A program made the position numbers and the translations under genes. From assembly GCF_014281055.1 (NCBI RefSeq), contig NZ_JACRSE010000008.1, forward strand, positions 1 to 63,363: DNA of 63,363 bases. Direction: 5' to 3'. The stretch's first letter is position 1. Every line of letters begins with the position of its first letter. The notes beneath the pieces are model-generated. The model had not been told where the DNA came from. It made no database searches and was given only the letters and a program-made list of their open reading frames with translations. Source of the stretch: Fluviispira vulneris. Its GTDB lineage: Bacteria > Bdellovibrionota_B > Oligoflexia > Silvanigrellales > Silvanigrellaceae. Shown piece by piece: positions 1-7,494 of this stretch.

Positions 1-324
1 GGGGTAAAACCTTACACGGTTATTGAACATCCTACGCAATCAAATCAGCGTCACAATTCAGGACACCTGCAACAAGGAATTAATTACGGGATCTTGATCG
101 GCGTACTCCAATATTTTGAATATGATTATAGAGAAATATACCCGATTAGCTGGACATCAAAATATTTTAAAGGAATGGACAAAAATCTTAAAAAAGAGCG
201 TGGTATTTTAGTTGCATCAAGATTAACAAAAAAAGAAAATCTAATTTTGCCACGAGCTAGAACACCACACGATGGAATCGCTGACGCAATTTGTATTGCA
301 ATGTATGCACTCCAATATTTGTAA
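1..324 (+). CDS. RuvC-like Holliday junction resolvase, C-terminal part (partial)
   Basis: The reading frame is open from base 1 and carries the C-terminal part of a RuvC-like nuclease. It begins GVKPYTVIEHP, with the second acidic residue of the RNase H fold in IEHP, then a glutamine-rich HLQQGINYGILIGVL helix, and ends with the typical HDGIADAICIAMYAL helix containing the last acidic active-site residues. Phage enzymes of this family cleave branched DNA before packaging or during recombination. The missing N-terminus is at the other end of the window (63242-63363), so the molecule was cut inside this gene. An internal ATG at 94 is not the true start. Confidence 0.8.
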   Translation, partial: GVKPYTVIEHPTQSNQRHNSGHLQQGINYGILIGVLQYFEYDYREIYPISWTSKYFKGMDKNLKKERGILVASRLTKKENLILPRARTPHDGIADAICIAMYALQYL

Positions 325-330
325 AAATCA

Positions 331-350
331 ACCATCATTTGATGGGTAAA
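331..350. repeat. 20-bp repeat with palindromic core, copy 1
   Basis: ACCATCATTTGATGGGTAAA contains CCATCA-TT-TGATGG. An identical 20-bp copy lies at 16095-16114, where it sits between divergent genes. Here it follows the resolvase stop. There is no T-run, so an operator is more likely than a terminator. Confidence 0.6.
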
Positions 351-360
351 ATTTTAAAAT

Positions 361-389
361 TTGACTTTGAGTATGTTTGTAATTATTCT
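361..389 (+). promoter_or_regulatory. sigma70-like promoter for a candidate ncRNA
   Basis: TTGACT (361-366) is followed after 17 bp by TATTCT (384-389). No ORF of note follows; transcription would start near 396 and run to the terminator at 550-580. Confidence 0.45.
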
Positions 390-395
390 ACGTTT

Positions 396-580
396 TACTG
401 AACTAGGCTGAGATCTAAAAATAAAATTTAGGTTCAGGAGGCTGAGAGTTCAATAAAAGCTCGCTTCTAGTTTTAGAGGTAACACTACAACATGGGTACC
501 TATATGTAGTTATTTAAAATAAGCTCATCTGCCTAGAGTAGAAAGAGATAGCCCTGCGCTCCGCCTAGGGCTTTTTTTTT
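396..580 (+). ncRNA. candidate small RNA of about 185 nt
   Basis: The segment has a promoter in front (361-389) and a strong intrinsic terminator at its end, but no credible reading frame. Near its 5' end CTGAAC pairs with GTTCAG, and further on CTACA pairs with TGTAG around the segment near 490-510. I do not recognise the family and it is not a tRNA. It lies between the resolvase gene and the leftward HigBA operon, which ends at 582. It could instead be an untranslated tail of the resolvase transcript. Confidence 0.4.
550..580 (+). terminator. rho-independent terminator
   Basis: AGCCCT (550-555) pairs with AGGGCT (567-572), with an inner GCG/CGC extension, and is followed by a run of nine T. 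It ends the rightward transcript just before the stop codon of the leftward HigA gene. Confidence 0.8.
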
Positions 581-581
581 A

Positions 582-950
582 TTAAAACATTGATTCATAG
601 GGTATTTTAAATTTCTCGTGTATTTTTTTCATGAGATCTTTTGATAAATCTCGTGTTCCCTTTAATATTCCGTTAATATTTGGTTGTTTAACTCCTAAAT
701 ATTCAGCTAATTGTGTTTGTGAAAATCCATTGTCTTCTAGTAAAAACTGTATTAAATCTTTGGGTGTAAAATAATATTTGGGGTTAATATATTTATCATC
801 ATAGTATCCCATTAATTCCAACAATATTTTAAAAAGTTTGCTCTCCTCATCATTTAACGAATGATGATCTAAATTGTCCACAAAATTTTCAGCTTCTGTA
901 TATTCGCCATCATTTCTGATTGGTTTGATTTCAAATCCCCTTAAATACAT
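582..950 (-). CDS. higA: HigA-type antitoxin with XRE helix-turn-helix
   Basis: 122 aa. The C-terminal half holds a helix-turn-helix (LIQFLLEDNGFSQTQLAEYLGVKQPNINGILKG), typical of HigA antitoxins that bind and neutralise a RelE-fold mRNA interferase and repress their own promoter. The toxin-like gene lies just upstream (973-1287), so the order is toxin first, as in higBA. Two palindromic operators overlap the promoter at 1329-1367. On an extrachromosomal element this would act as an addiction module. Confidence 0.8.
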   Translation of the reverse strand: MYLRGFEIKPIRNDGEYTEAENFVDNLDHHSLNDEESKLFKILLELMGYYDDKYINPKYYFTPKDLIQFLLEDNGFSQTQLAEYLGVKQPNINGILKGTRDLSKDLMKKIHEKFKIPYESMF

Positions 951-972
951 AAATAACCTCTCTTTCTCGCTG

Positions 973-1287
973 CTATAATTTATAAATTTTCAGATTAACT
1001 TTAGAATACTCAGCATGAGTCCAAAAAGCCTTTAAATAAATTACCTGATACTCAAAACTTATGTGTGTAATCATTCTGTACTTATTACCCTTTACATCAA
1101 ATACAATGCGAGAATCTTTTGTAGTATCCGTCGCTATCAAGTCAGACTGAGGAAAATCTTTTTTAAGATCTGCAAATGAAGCCCATTTTGCTTTGTTTGT
1201 AATCAGCTTAAAGCTCTGAAGCCATTTTTTTGAGTCGGGATATTGCTCAGCATACTCATTTAACCGTCCTGTAGTAATGATCCTCAC
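973..1287 (-). CDS. higB: HigB-type mRNA interferase toxin
   Basis: 104 aa, the usual size of HigB toxins. The sequence has the family pattern: an N-terminal helix with W(L)QSFKLITNKAKWASFADLK, then the strand DSRIVFDVKGNKYRMITHISFEYQVIYLKAFWTHAEY, whose final WTHAEY segment is characteristic. The family cleaves ribosome-bound mRNA. It is followed after 22 bp by the antitoxin gene. Confidence 0.8.
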   Translation of the reverse strand: MRIITTGRLNEYAEQYPDSKKWLQSFKLITNKAKWASFADLKKDFPQSDLIATDTTKDSRIVFDVKGNKYRMITHISFEYQVIYLKAFWTHAEYSKVNLKIYKL

Positions 1288-1328
1288 GTGAAGCCCTCCT
1301 TAGCTATCGCTCTTCAATAAATAAACTT

Positions 1329-1367
1329 TATATCAAAATGATATAGCTGTCAATATCAAAATGATAT
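1329..1367 (-). promoter_or_regulatory. HigBA promoter with two palindromic operators
   Basis: Two copies of ATATCAAAATGATAT (1330-1344 and 1353-1367), each a perfect 6-bp-arm palindrome, sit 23 bp apart. On the minus strand TTGACA (1348-1353) and a TATAAA-like box lie inside the repeats, so antitoxin binding would cover the promoter. This fits autoregulation of higBA. Confidence 0.7.
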
Positions 1368-1632
1368 AATTTTTTAGACGATATAATAACAACGAAGCCC
1401 TATACCAACCCTATTTAAGTGTAAAAATAACATTTAAAAGGATGATTTTTCACACATCATAATGCAGGTTATCATAAGTGAAATCAATATGTTACATTTT
1501 CGGGCAGTTTTTAGCTACAGATTTTGTTGTTAGAATGTCCAAAAGGGTTGGCTAAAGTTTTTTGTTCTGCAAATTTTTAACGCTACAATCAATATTGAAG
1601 ATAAATATACTTTTATGAATCAGGAAAAATAA
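1368..1632. other. non-coding stretch without recognised elements
   Basis: Together with the operators this forms a gap of about 345 bp between higB and the membrane protein gene. I see no ORF with a ribosome site, no terminator and no repeat. It must hold the promoter of the 1633 gene, which I cannot place with confidence. Confidence 0.4.
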
Positions 1633-2040
1633 ATGAATGACAACATTAAAGAAAAAAATAGAGCATTATCTAATGATCTTAATAAAGAAGTGCTTAAAAT
1701 TCAGCTTAGATATGATTTTGGGATAGTTCTTATAGGATTTTCTGCTTTAAGTTTTAGCATACAGTTCTCAAATAAAAGTAATGATATATATAATATTTTG
1801 CTTATCCTTTCTTGGTTATCTATTTTATTTAGCGAAATTGTACTCGCTTTTAGGGTTCATTATATAATTAAATCATTAAAATTGAATATTAATCTTATTG
1901 AAAATAAAGAAGACAAAAGTTTAATAAATAAATATAATAAAAACAATTATTGTTTAAGCGCCTTATTTATTACATACCATGTTTTTATTTTTATAGGATT
2001 TATTTTATTTATTATTCATAAATTTATAAATATTCTTTAA
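1633..2040 (+). CDS. small integral membrane protein, unknown function
   Basis: 135 aa with three likely membrane segments (about residues 29-47, 56-76 and 109-132) and a charged cytoplasmic N-terminus. It stands alone on the plus strand and meets the leftward 2037 gene tail to tail with 4 bp overlap. Single membrane proteins next to toxin-antitoxin modules on phages are sometimes superinfection-exclusion factors, but nothing in this sequence proves it. Confidence 0.55.
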   Translation: MNDNIKEKNRALSNDLNKEVLKIQLRYDFGIVLIGFSALSFSIQFSNKSNDIYNILLILSWLSILFSEIVLAFRVHYIIKSLKLNINLIENKEDKSLINKYNKNNYCLSALFITYHVFIFIGFILFIIHKFINIL

Positions 2041-2327
2041 AAAAATAAACTCTGTAATATTAAATCAGAGGATTTAATATCATTATTTATTTTTTTATTT
2101 AAATTATCAAGCCTTTCAATTTGCAAACTAAAGCGAAATATAGATTTATGTCCGTTAAAGTTATTTTTGAAGTGTGTTAATTCACTAATAATACTAATTA
2201 AAACTTCTTTATCAGTAGGATCATTCAACATGAGGACTCCTAAGACGAATTTGATTTCTAAATCAAGTAGCAATGTATCATTTTCTTTACAGGCTATACA
2301 TTGTTGGATGGGTTGAAACTCTAACAT
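2037..2327 (-). CDS. hypothetical protein
   Basis: 96 aa from the ATG at 2327, chosen because AAAGG lies 5 nt upstream; a TTG at 2351 gives a longer alternative. No domain recognised; contains CIAC and is mostly helical. It overlaps the gene upstream, so the three leftward genes between 2037 and 2803 probably form one operon. Confidence 0.45.
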   Translation of the reverse strand: MLEFQPIQQCIACKENDTLLLDLEIKFVLGVLMLNDPTDKEVLISIISELTHFKNNFNGHKSIFRFSLQIERLDNLNKKINNDIKSSDLILQSLFF

Positions 2328-2553
2328 TAAAACCTTTGCAAACTCCTTCAAAATTTAATTTTAAACTATTTGCATATTCCAAAGCTTCAGATTTTTGATC
2401 ACGTTTAAAAGTTTTTAAAGCTTCTTGATTTACATGCGAATATTTACGCTTTCCATCATTGTCGAATTCATATGATTCAATATAAACATTATAAGTATAA
2501 TCTTCATTAAAATTATCATACATGATACCATTATTTATTATCTGCTCTTTCAT
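2287..2553 (-). CDS. hypothetical protein
   Basis: 88 aa from the ATG at 2553, which has AAGGAG close upstream; the frame extends further to 2592. The middle part resembles small phage or plasmid proteins made of beta strands (YNVYIESYEFDNDGKR). No function recognised. Middle gene of the leftward operon. Confidence 0.5.
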   Translation of the reverse strand: MKEQIINNGIMYDNFNEDYTYNVYIESYEFDNDGKRKYSHVNQEALKTFKRDQKSEALEYANSLKLNFEGVCKGFNVRVSTHPTMYSL

Positions 2554-2557
2554 TTTA

Positions 2558-2803
2558 TTAAACTCCTTCGTTATGATCATGACAATATTCAATCCGTCTC
2601 TCTATTTCTTCTATCTCACGCTCTAAAAAAATTTGATGACGCAAAAATGGGCGAAACCTAAGCAACGAAAAATCAAATTTGTTACATTTTTTTCTTCTTT
2701 TTTTTGATTTCTCTATTTTTAAATGCTCTAAATAACTATTTAAATGAGTATTATAGTCGTTGTTATGGTCTACGCAGGCCGATACATTAGTCTCTAATAA
2801 CAT
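2558..2803 (-). CDS. small basic hypothetical protein
   Basis: 81 aa, with a basic stretch KIEKSKKRRKKCNK near residues 29-42 and a charged helical end (EREIEEIERRIEY). First gene of the leftward operon, preceded by AGGAGG. The basic patch suggests nucleic-acid contact, but no family is recognised. Confidence 0.5.
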   Translation of the reverse strand: MLLETNVSACVDHNNDYNTHLNSYLEHLKIEKSKKRRKKCNKFDFSLLRFRPFLRHQIFLEREIEEIERRIEYCHDHNEGV

Positions 2804-2902
2804 TTGTTGCCTCCTTTTATCAAAATTTTAATCTCTTTTTCTATAATTTCAACCATTTTTTACTGCTCTCATGAAGTCTAGGCAGACGCTCGCTTTCTCA
2901 TG

Positions 2903-3016
2903 TTTTTGCAAAATGCACACAAAAACCTTAGTTTTGCAAAAATATGCAAAAATATGAGAATTAAAACACTTTAAAAATATGGATAACTATTTTTCTGTTT
3001 TTGCACATGCAAAAAC
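2903..3016. repeat. cluster of TGCAAAAA boxes with a 20-bp palindrome
   Basis: The non-coding gap between the leftward operon and the 3087 gene holds repeated TTTTGCA/TGCAAAA boxes: 2903-2913, 2932-2938, a tandem TGCAAAAATA pair at 2935-2954, and the palindrome GTTTTTGCACATGCAAAAAC at 2997-3016, followed by a T-run. This looks like an array of regulator sites; the last palindrome could also end transcription weakly. Confidence 0.5.
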
Positions 3017-3086
3017 TTTTTTTTATTTAATAAAGATCTTATTAATATATTGTTGGTTATGTCTATTAAAAATATTGGAGCTATAA

Positions 3087-3263
3087 ATGAATTTACTAGA
3101 TAAAAAAAAAGAAAAATGTACCGATTTATTAATGTTTATTTCTCAAAATATTTATAAATATAAACGAAATATTTTTTCATTAATTCTATTTATTCTGGTT
3201 TTAAAATTGATAATGCTAGAAGCTATTTTTAAGATAACTCTAGACTTTACAATTAGATATTGA
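3087..3263 (+). CDS. short single-pass membrane protein
   Basis: 58 aa. It has a basic N-terminus, a hydrophobic helix near residues 30-46 (IFSLILFILVLKLIML) and a short tail. TTGGAG lies upstream of the ATG and a strong terminator follows (3275-3297), which supports a real unit. Function unknown; size and shape would suit a type I toxin, or a holin- or exclusion-type peptide. Confidence 0.5.
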   Translation: MNLLDKKKEKCTDLLMFISQNIYKYKRNIFSLILFILVLKLIMLEAIFKITLDFTIRY

Positions 3264-3274
3264 ATACTTTATTT

Positions 3275-3297
3275 AGCCGCACTTATGCGGCTTTTTT
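3275..3297 (+). terminator. rho-independent terminator
   Basis: AGCCGCA (3275-3281), loop CTTA, TGCGGCT (3286-3292), then six T. It ends the small gene at 3087 and overlaps the last codons of the leftward acidic-protein gene. Confidence 0.85.
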
Positions 3298-3711
3298 GTT
3301 GTTATTAATTGCGTTTAATAGAGTATAGCGTTTATTGTCGTCATATAAATCTGACACGTCGTGAAACTCGTAGCTATCACCATTATCTAAAAATATCTCA
3401 ACATTATTGTATGTGGTTTCGTCGTCGATACATGTGTATTCTGAGTATACAATATCTATAATATATGATGACAAATCCTCGTATATATCAATGCAGTCTG
3501 GAGCGTTAAAATCGTTTTCAGAGTAGCTATAATGTTGGTCTTCGGAATACGTTTCAAACACATACAAAGTTTGTAAATTTTTAGATAGAAAAAATGTTTT
3601 GTAAATATCAGATTTGTTGAATGGTTTGTAGTGTGTTTCGTCAATCTCAATCAATGTTGAACTGTCGTTTGCATAGCAATTATCAAAATAGCGTTCACTA
3701 TAATGTGTCAT
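3283..3711 (-). CDS. highly acidic early protein, possible DNA mimic
   Basis: 142 aa with about 29 Asp/Glu against 9 Lys/Arg by my count, and many Tyr, spread over the whole chain. Phage and plasmid anti-restriction proteins (ArdA, Ocr) are acidic mimics of DNA, and this gene has the right size, charge and early position, but no family motif is recognised. It is driven by the leftward half of the divergent promoter at 3714-3871 and uses the shared AATCCCAAAGCGGAGAC leader directly before its ATG. Confidence 0.55.
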   Translation of the reverse strand: MTHYSERYFDNCYANDSSTLIEIDETHYKPFNKSDIYKTFFLSKNLQTLYVFETYSEDQHYSYSENDFNAPDCIDIYEDLSSYIIDIVYSEYTCIDDETTYNNVEIFLDNGDSYEFHDVSDLYDDNKRYTLLNAINNNKKAA

Positions 3712-3713
3712 GT

Positions 3714-3871
3714 CTCGTCTCCGCTTTGGGATTTAGTTGCCATCACCTTGATGACAAGGGTACTTTACAGTACGAACAAAATATTGTCAACTTACAAAAA
3801 TTAAAAATAATAACATGATATACTTGACAATGTTTATTTTACATGTACGATCAAAATGTTCATAGTGAACA
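3714..3871. promoter_or_regulatory. bidirectional early promoter with three operators, copy A
   Basis: Leftward promoter: TTGACA (3785-3790, minus) and TAAAGT (3762-3767), 17 bp apart. Rightward promoter: TTGACA (3824-3829) and TACGAT (3846-3851), 16 bp apart. Operators: TGCCATCA/TGATGACA (3738-3756), GTACTTTACAGTAC (3760-3773) covering the leftward -10 box, and TGTTCA-TAG-TGAACA (3857-3871) just after the rightward -10 box. The same arrangement is found inverted at 48491-48624. Confidence 0.75.
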
Positions 3872-3900
3872 CAAGCAATCCTCAAAATGGAGACCAGACT

Positions 3901-4185
3901 ATGTATAGCTACATCGCACGCAATTTTGAATTAAGAAAAATGATTTTTAGTTTGCACGAGAGAGTTACAATCGAATCTAGACTACGCAACATACGCATGA
4001 ACAAATCAGATGTTAAAATTCTAAACGAAATGGGCAAATGCAACGAGTTTGCAGATTTTAGCGATGATGATCTATATTACGTTTATCTAGTTTTAAAACA
4101 TTCTAACATAAATACATCAGAACAAATAAAAGCACATCTTGAATTAATTGATAACAAATTAATTGAGTTCACAGAGCCGAACTAA
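3901..4185 (+). CDS. hypothetical early protein
   Basis: 94 aa from the ATG at 3901, chosen because the shared leader with GGAGAC lies directly in front; the frame starts upstream at 3856. It looks helical (ELRKMIFSLHERVTIESRLRNIRM). First gene of the rightward early operon. Function unknown. Confidence 0.6.
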   Translation: MYSYIARNFELRKMIFSLHERVTIESRLRNIRMNKSDVKILNEMGKCNEFADFSDDDLYYVYLVLKHSNINTSEQIKAHLELIDNKLIEFTEPN

Positions 4186-4214
4186 TAGCTCTGTGCTTTA
4201 TATTTGGAGTATTT

Positions 4215-4397
4215 ATGAGTGCGTTAAAACTATTTAATATTTCATACAAATATATTGATGATCAGTTTGATTCAAATGTTATTATTTATGCAAAATCTGA
4301 ACTAGATGCTAAAAAAGTTTTTTATGAATTGATAGATTTGGGTTATTTTTTCGATGATAGTATTATTTATTCTGTAATAAATAAGGAAATGCAATGA
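4215..4397 (+). CDS. hypothetical protein
   Basis: 60 aa, short alpha-beta sequence with pattern YKYIDDQFDSNVIIYAKSELDAKKVFYEL. TTGGAG precedes the ATG. It overlaps the next gene by 4 bp, so the two are probably translated together. Confidence 0.5.
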   Translation: MSALKLFNISYKYIDDQFDSNVIIYAKSELDAKKVFYELIDLGYFFDDSIIYSVINKEMQ

Positions 4398-4621
4398 TAG
4401 TAAATGAAATTACAACAGAATGTGAAGACGGTAGCATCAAAATTGAAATTATAATAGATGATAAAAAAATGTTTTCTTTAAAAAATAGCGACCTAGATTC
4501 GTGGTCGCTAAATGATAATTTTGATGACTGCTACATAATAACACACATGATGGAATTAGCATATAATGCTGGAAAAAATGGAGAAAAATTAATAATTACA
4601 AAAGAAGAAAACGAGGAATAA
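4394..4621 (+). CDS. hypothetical protein
   Basis: 75 aa acidic protein, start overlapping the previous stop as ATGA. No domain recognised. It directly precedes the exonuclease gene by 3 bp. Confidence 0.5.
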   Translation: MIVNEITTECEDGSIKIEIIIDDKKMFSLKNSDLDSWSLNDNFDDCYIITHMMELAYNAGKNGEKLIITKEENEE

Positions 4622-4624
4622 AAT

Positions 4625-5338
4625 ATGAAAGCACTAATTTTAGATGTTGAGACAACAGGATTAGATTGTAAAAAAGATTCAATTATTGAGGTTGCAGCAA
4701 TTGTTGTTGATCTAGAAAGCAAAATAATTGAAGCAGAGAGATCTTCTTTAATATATGCGGTAACAAATCAAGATTCAGAAAAAATCACGGGCATAACACA
4801 GGATATGTTAGACGGAGTTAAAAACTCATTTGCTGATCCGTTTGATTTAATTAAAACATACGCACAGCGATGTGTATGCGTGATTGCGCATAATGCTGAA
4901 TTTGATAAATCTTTTGTCGAGCAAAGCGGAATAATTTTAAAGAATAGCGACAATCAAATTTTGGAATGGATCTGCTCGTATCGCGATATCACGTATGACG
5001 TACAAACAATAAATAAAAAATTAACTACGATTGCAGACACGTACGGCATTGTTGCTGATGGTGCTCACAGAGCATTAGCAGATGTGACTATGTTAGCTCA
5101 AATTCTGTTTAAATTACCAAATTCAATTGATCAAATTACTCGAGCAATTGAAGAAAAGAAAAAACCAGAAATTAAAATAATATCGTTAGCTAAATTTGAG
5201 CAAAAAGAGGACGTAAAAAAAGCTGGGTTTAGGTGGAACCCTGCGGATAAAATTTGGTGGAAAAATGTACGATCTGCAAACGATTCTGAGTTACAGAGTA
5301 TCATCAAATCATTTGCATTTGACGTGAGAATTGCCTAG
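4625..5338 (+). CDS. DnaQ-like 3'-5' exonuclease with C-terminal DUF5710-like domain
   Basis: 237 aa. The N-terminal part is a DEDD exonuclease: ExoI motif DVETTGL at residues 7-13, ExoII HNAEFD near residue 98, ExoIII GAHRALAD near residue 155 with the histidine of the DEDDh class. The C-terminal 60 residues (AKFEQKEDVKKAGFRWNPADKIWW) resemble DUF5710, a small domain found fused to phage and plasmid nucleic-acid enzymes. The enzyme would remove nucleotides from DNA or RNA 3' ends during replication, repair or host takeover. Confidence 0.8.
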   Translation: MKALILDVETTGLDCKKDSIIEVAAIVVDLESKIIEAERSSLIYAVTNQDSEKITGITQDMLDGVKNSFADPFDLIKTYAQRCVCVIAHNAEFDKSFVEQSGIILKNSDNQILEWICSYRDITYDVQTINKKLTTIADTYGIVADGAHRALADVTMLAQILFKLPNSIDQITRAIEEKKKPEIKIISLAKFEQKEDVKKAGFRWNPADKIWWKNVRSANDSELQSIIKSFAFDVRIA

Positions 5339-5405
5339 CATGTTTGCAATAGTCTAGAGTAATAGCTAGACATATTTAATATAAAATTCATGAGAGGTTT
5401 ATAAA

Positions 5406-6053
5406 TTGCAAACATATCTAATAATAATCAGCTATAAAAAAGAGAAATATCCTCCTAGAGACTACGATTGGGAAAATAACGCAATAGTTTATCAATCAAA
5501 ATTGTTACAAAATAAAATTAAAGCAGTAGCTAAAGATTTTTTTATTAGTAAATATAAAGAAGAAAACATAGATAAACTAACTATTTATATACGTTATGTT
5601 TACAAAGATAAAACACTGGGTAACGTTAAAAAATATAAACTTTGGTCAGAGTTAATTTTTAATTGTGAAGAAGAATCTTTTGATTCTGTTGAAAATGCAT
5701 CAAGAACAACAAAAATAATGCGCAATTTATCAGAGGAAAAGAGAGAGAAATATATTTACAAAAATCGCGTTAATCGTCCGCATAAAAAAACAGGCTCGAA
5801 AGCTCCAGCGTGGTTTGTCGCGTTATTGGAGCTTCCAAAAGGTGAATATTTAGCTAGGGAAATTGCTGAAAAATTAGGTATATCACACATCAATTTAAAA
5901 ATTGTTTTAAAATCTCGTGGCATTGAGCCACTCGGAACGAAACGAATCAAGGGTAGCACGAGAAGCTTTGTTTACTACAATACGTCACAGTTTAAGGCTA
6001 TTTCTAAAGAGGAAATTGAGGAAGCACGAGTAAAATTAAAAGAGGAAAAATAA
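5406..6053 (+). CDS. hypothetical protein with C-terminal helix-turn-helix
   Basis: 215 aa. The start appears to be TTG at 5406, with GAGAGG 8 nt upstream. The C-terminal third has a helix-turn-helix-like pattern (PKGEYLAREIAEKLGISHINLKIVLKSRGI) followed by a basic wing (GTKRIKGSTRSFVYY). The N-terminal 110 residues are strand-rich and unrecognised. Probably a DNA-binding early protein. Confidence 0.55.
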   Translation: MQTYLIIISYKKEKYPPRDYDWENNAIVYQSKLLQNKIKAVAKDFFISKYKEENIDKLTIYIRYVYKDKTLGNVKKYKLWSELIFNCEEESFDSVENASRTTKIMRNLSEEKREKYIYKNRVNRPHKKTGSKAPAWFVALLELPKGEYLAREIAEKLGISHINLKIVLKSRGIEPLGTKRIKGSTRSFVYYNTSQFKAISKEEIEEARVKLKEEK

Positions 6054-6128
6054 AATTGTAGTACTTTTTTGACTCGTTTTCTCTATTATTTTGTGTTATG
6101 TTAGTTCTGAATTAAAGAGGAGATCATC

Positions 6129-6365
6129 ATGCAAAATTTAGTTAATATTGATTTGTTTGGTATGAGCGCTCTAGTAAGAAAAGTTTCAGACTCATTCATT
6201 TATGAATCAAAATATTTTATAGAGTACGTTAATGGCCTTTATTTTTGCTATGTTCAGAGAAGAAAAGCAAAGGGGAGATGGTCTAAAAAAACGATTGTGG
6301 AAAAATCTAACAATAGAATTTTCATTGATTATGCAGATAGTGAGCTGGGAGTAATGCTAAAATGA
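6129..6365 (+). CDS. hypothetical protein
   Basis: 78 aa, basic in the middle (YVQRRKAKGRWSKKTIVEKS). AGAGGAG precedes the ATG. It overlaps the next gene by 4 bp. No family recognised. Confidence 0.5.
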   Translation: MQNLVNIDLFGMSALVRKVSDSFIYESKYFIEYVNGLYFCYVQRRKAKGRWSKKTIVEKSNNRIFIDYADSELGVMLK

Positions 6366-6634
6366 CACAGATTTATCACTCGAGAATAATTCTAATATCT
6401 GCAATTATATCTAGTATAATTTCGTTAGTATATTATGTAATTAAAACCGTAGATATAAATTTTAATATTAATGTATATTTTAACTCAAATAATAGTTCAA
6501 GTATTTTTTTGTTGTTATTAATAGTGTTTATTACTACTGTTTTATCTATGTATTTATTTGTGTTTATATCAAATAAACATAGAAATAAAATGATTTTAAA
6601 GGCTAAAAAAGAATTCGATGAATTTTATAAATGA
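6362..6634 (+). CDS. two-helix membrane protein
   Basis: 90 aa with two likely membrane segments (about residues 9-28 and 48-69) and a basic C-terminal tail. Start overlaps the previous stop (ATGA). Function unknown. Confidence 0.5.
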   Translation: MTQIYHSRIILISAIISSIISLVYYVIKTVDINFNINVYFNSNNSSSIFLLLLIVFITTVLSMYLFVFISNKHRNKMILKAKKEFDEFYK

Positions 6635-6644
6635 AGGAATAAAA

Positions 6645-6884
6645 ATGAGTATATTTTATATATCCGTCATGGCTCATTATAATTATAAGGACACGCTAGA
6701 ATTTTATTTTGATAACGAAGAAATCGCTGGGAAATATATAATGGATATTATAACTAGATTAAAAAAAGAGCACGATGATATAAATGTTAAAAAATATGAC
6801 ATTGAAAAATCCTGTCATGTTTATAACGGAAAAAGCATAAACCATGTATATAAAATACATGAGCTAAAAAAGTTTGAGGCTTAA
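6645..6884 (+). CDS. hypothetical protein
   Basis: 79 aa from the ATG at 6645, which has a GAAGGA-like ribosome site; the frame extends upstream to 6618. The sequence begins MSIFYISVMAHYNYKDTLEFYFDNEE, a pattern of small phage alpha-beta proteins. Function unknown. Confidence 0.5.
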   Translation: MSIFYISVMAHYNYKDTLEFYFDNEEIAGKYIMDIITRLKKEHDDINVKKYDIEKSCHVYNGKSINHVYKIHELKKFEA

Positions 6885-6886
6885 AT

Positions 6887-7471
6887 ATGACAAATCACAC
6901 GGGCGCATACATTGCATTTAATAATTTTGATTATAAATCTATTTGCACATGGCCTGACAGGACTATTTTAATACCAAACAGAGATGATGTTTATAACGAA
7001 ACGTTAAATGAATTTTTTCCGCGTGGGTTTTATTTTGAGATATATTCAAAAAATCCAGACTCATATTTTTTAAGTCCAACCGTGCCTACTCTTGAAGAAT
7101 CTGAAAAACTAGGTTATAAAATGCTCTTAATTTATTCCAATTGTCCTAATCATGAATTTGAGCGCAGAAAATACACTAGTAATTCTGGATTTTGTAAACA
7201 TTGCGGTTTGTTTAGTCTGAATCCATTTCCTCTTAGATTTAAATGCAGTATATGTAGTATTGCTACAGAATACTGTAAAAATGATGATAATGTTTATTTT
7301 TGCGAGAAACATCGAGAGAATAATATTTCATACGATAACGAGGTATTTTTAAACAATAAACGATATTCTAAGCGCGTAAATATCAGAATGCTCAGAGAAA
7401 ATATTGATAAAAAATATTTTTGTAATATTGAAAACATGTTTGAATTGAAATTTGAATACAATTTATATTAA
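6887..7471 (+). CDS. cysteine-rich, probably zinc-binding protein, paralogue 1
   Basis: 194 aa. The first half (MTNHTGAYIAFNNFDYKSICTW) is shared with the next gene. The second half has metal-site pairs: CKHC, CSIC and CEKH with spacing typical of zinc ribbons. It is one of two adjacent paralogues made by tandem duplication. No enzyme motif is visible; a binding or regulatory role is more likely. Confidence 0.6.
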   Translation: MTNHTGAYIAFNNFDYKSICTWPDRTILIPNRDDVYNETLNEFFPRGFYFEIYSKNPDSYFLSPTVPTLEESEKLGYKMLLIYSNCPNHEFERRKYTSNSGFCKHCGLFSLNPFPLRFKCSICSIATEYCKNDDNVYFCEKHRENNISYDNEVFLNNKRYSKRVNIRMLRENIDKKYFCNIENMFELKFEYNLY

Positions 7472-7494
7472 ATATTAATTTATGAGGCTCTAAT

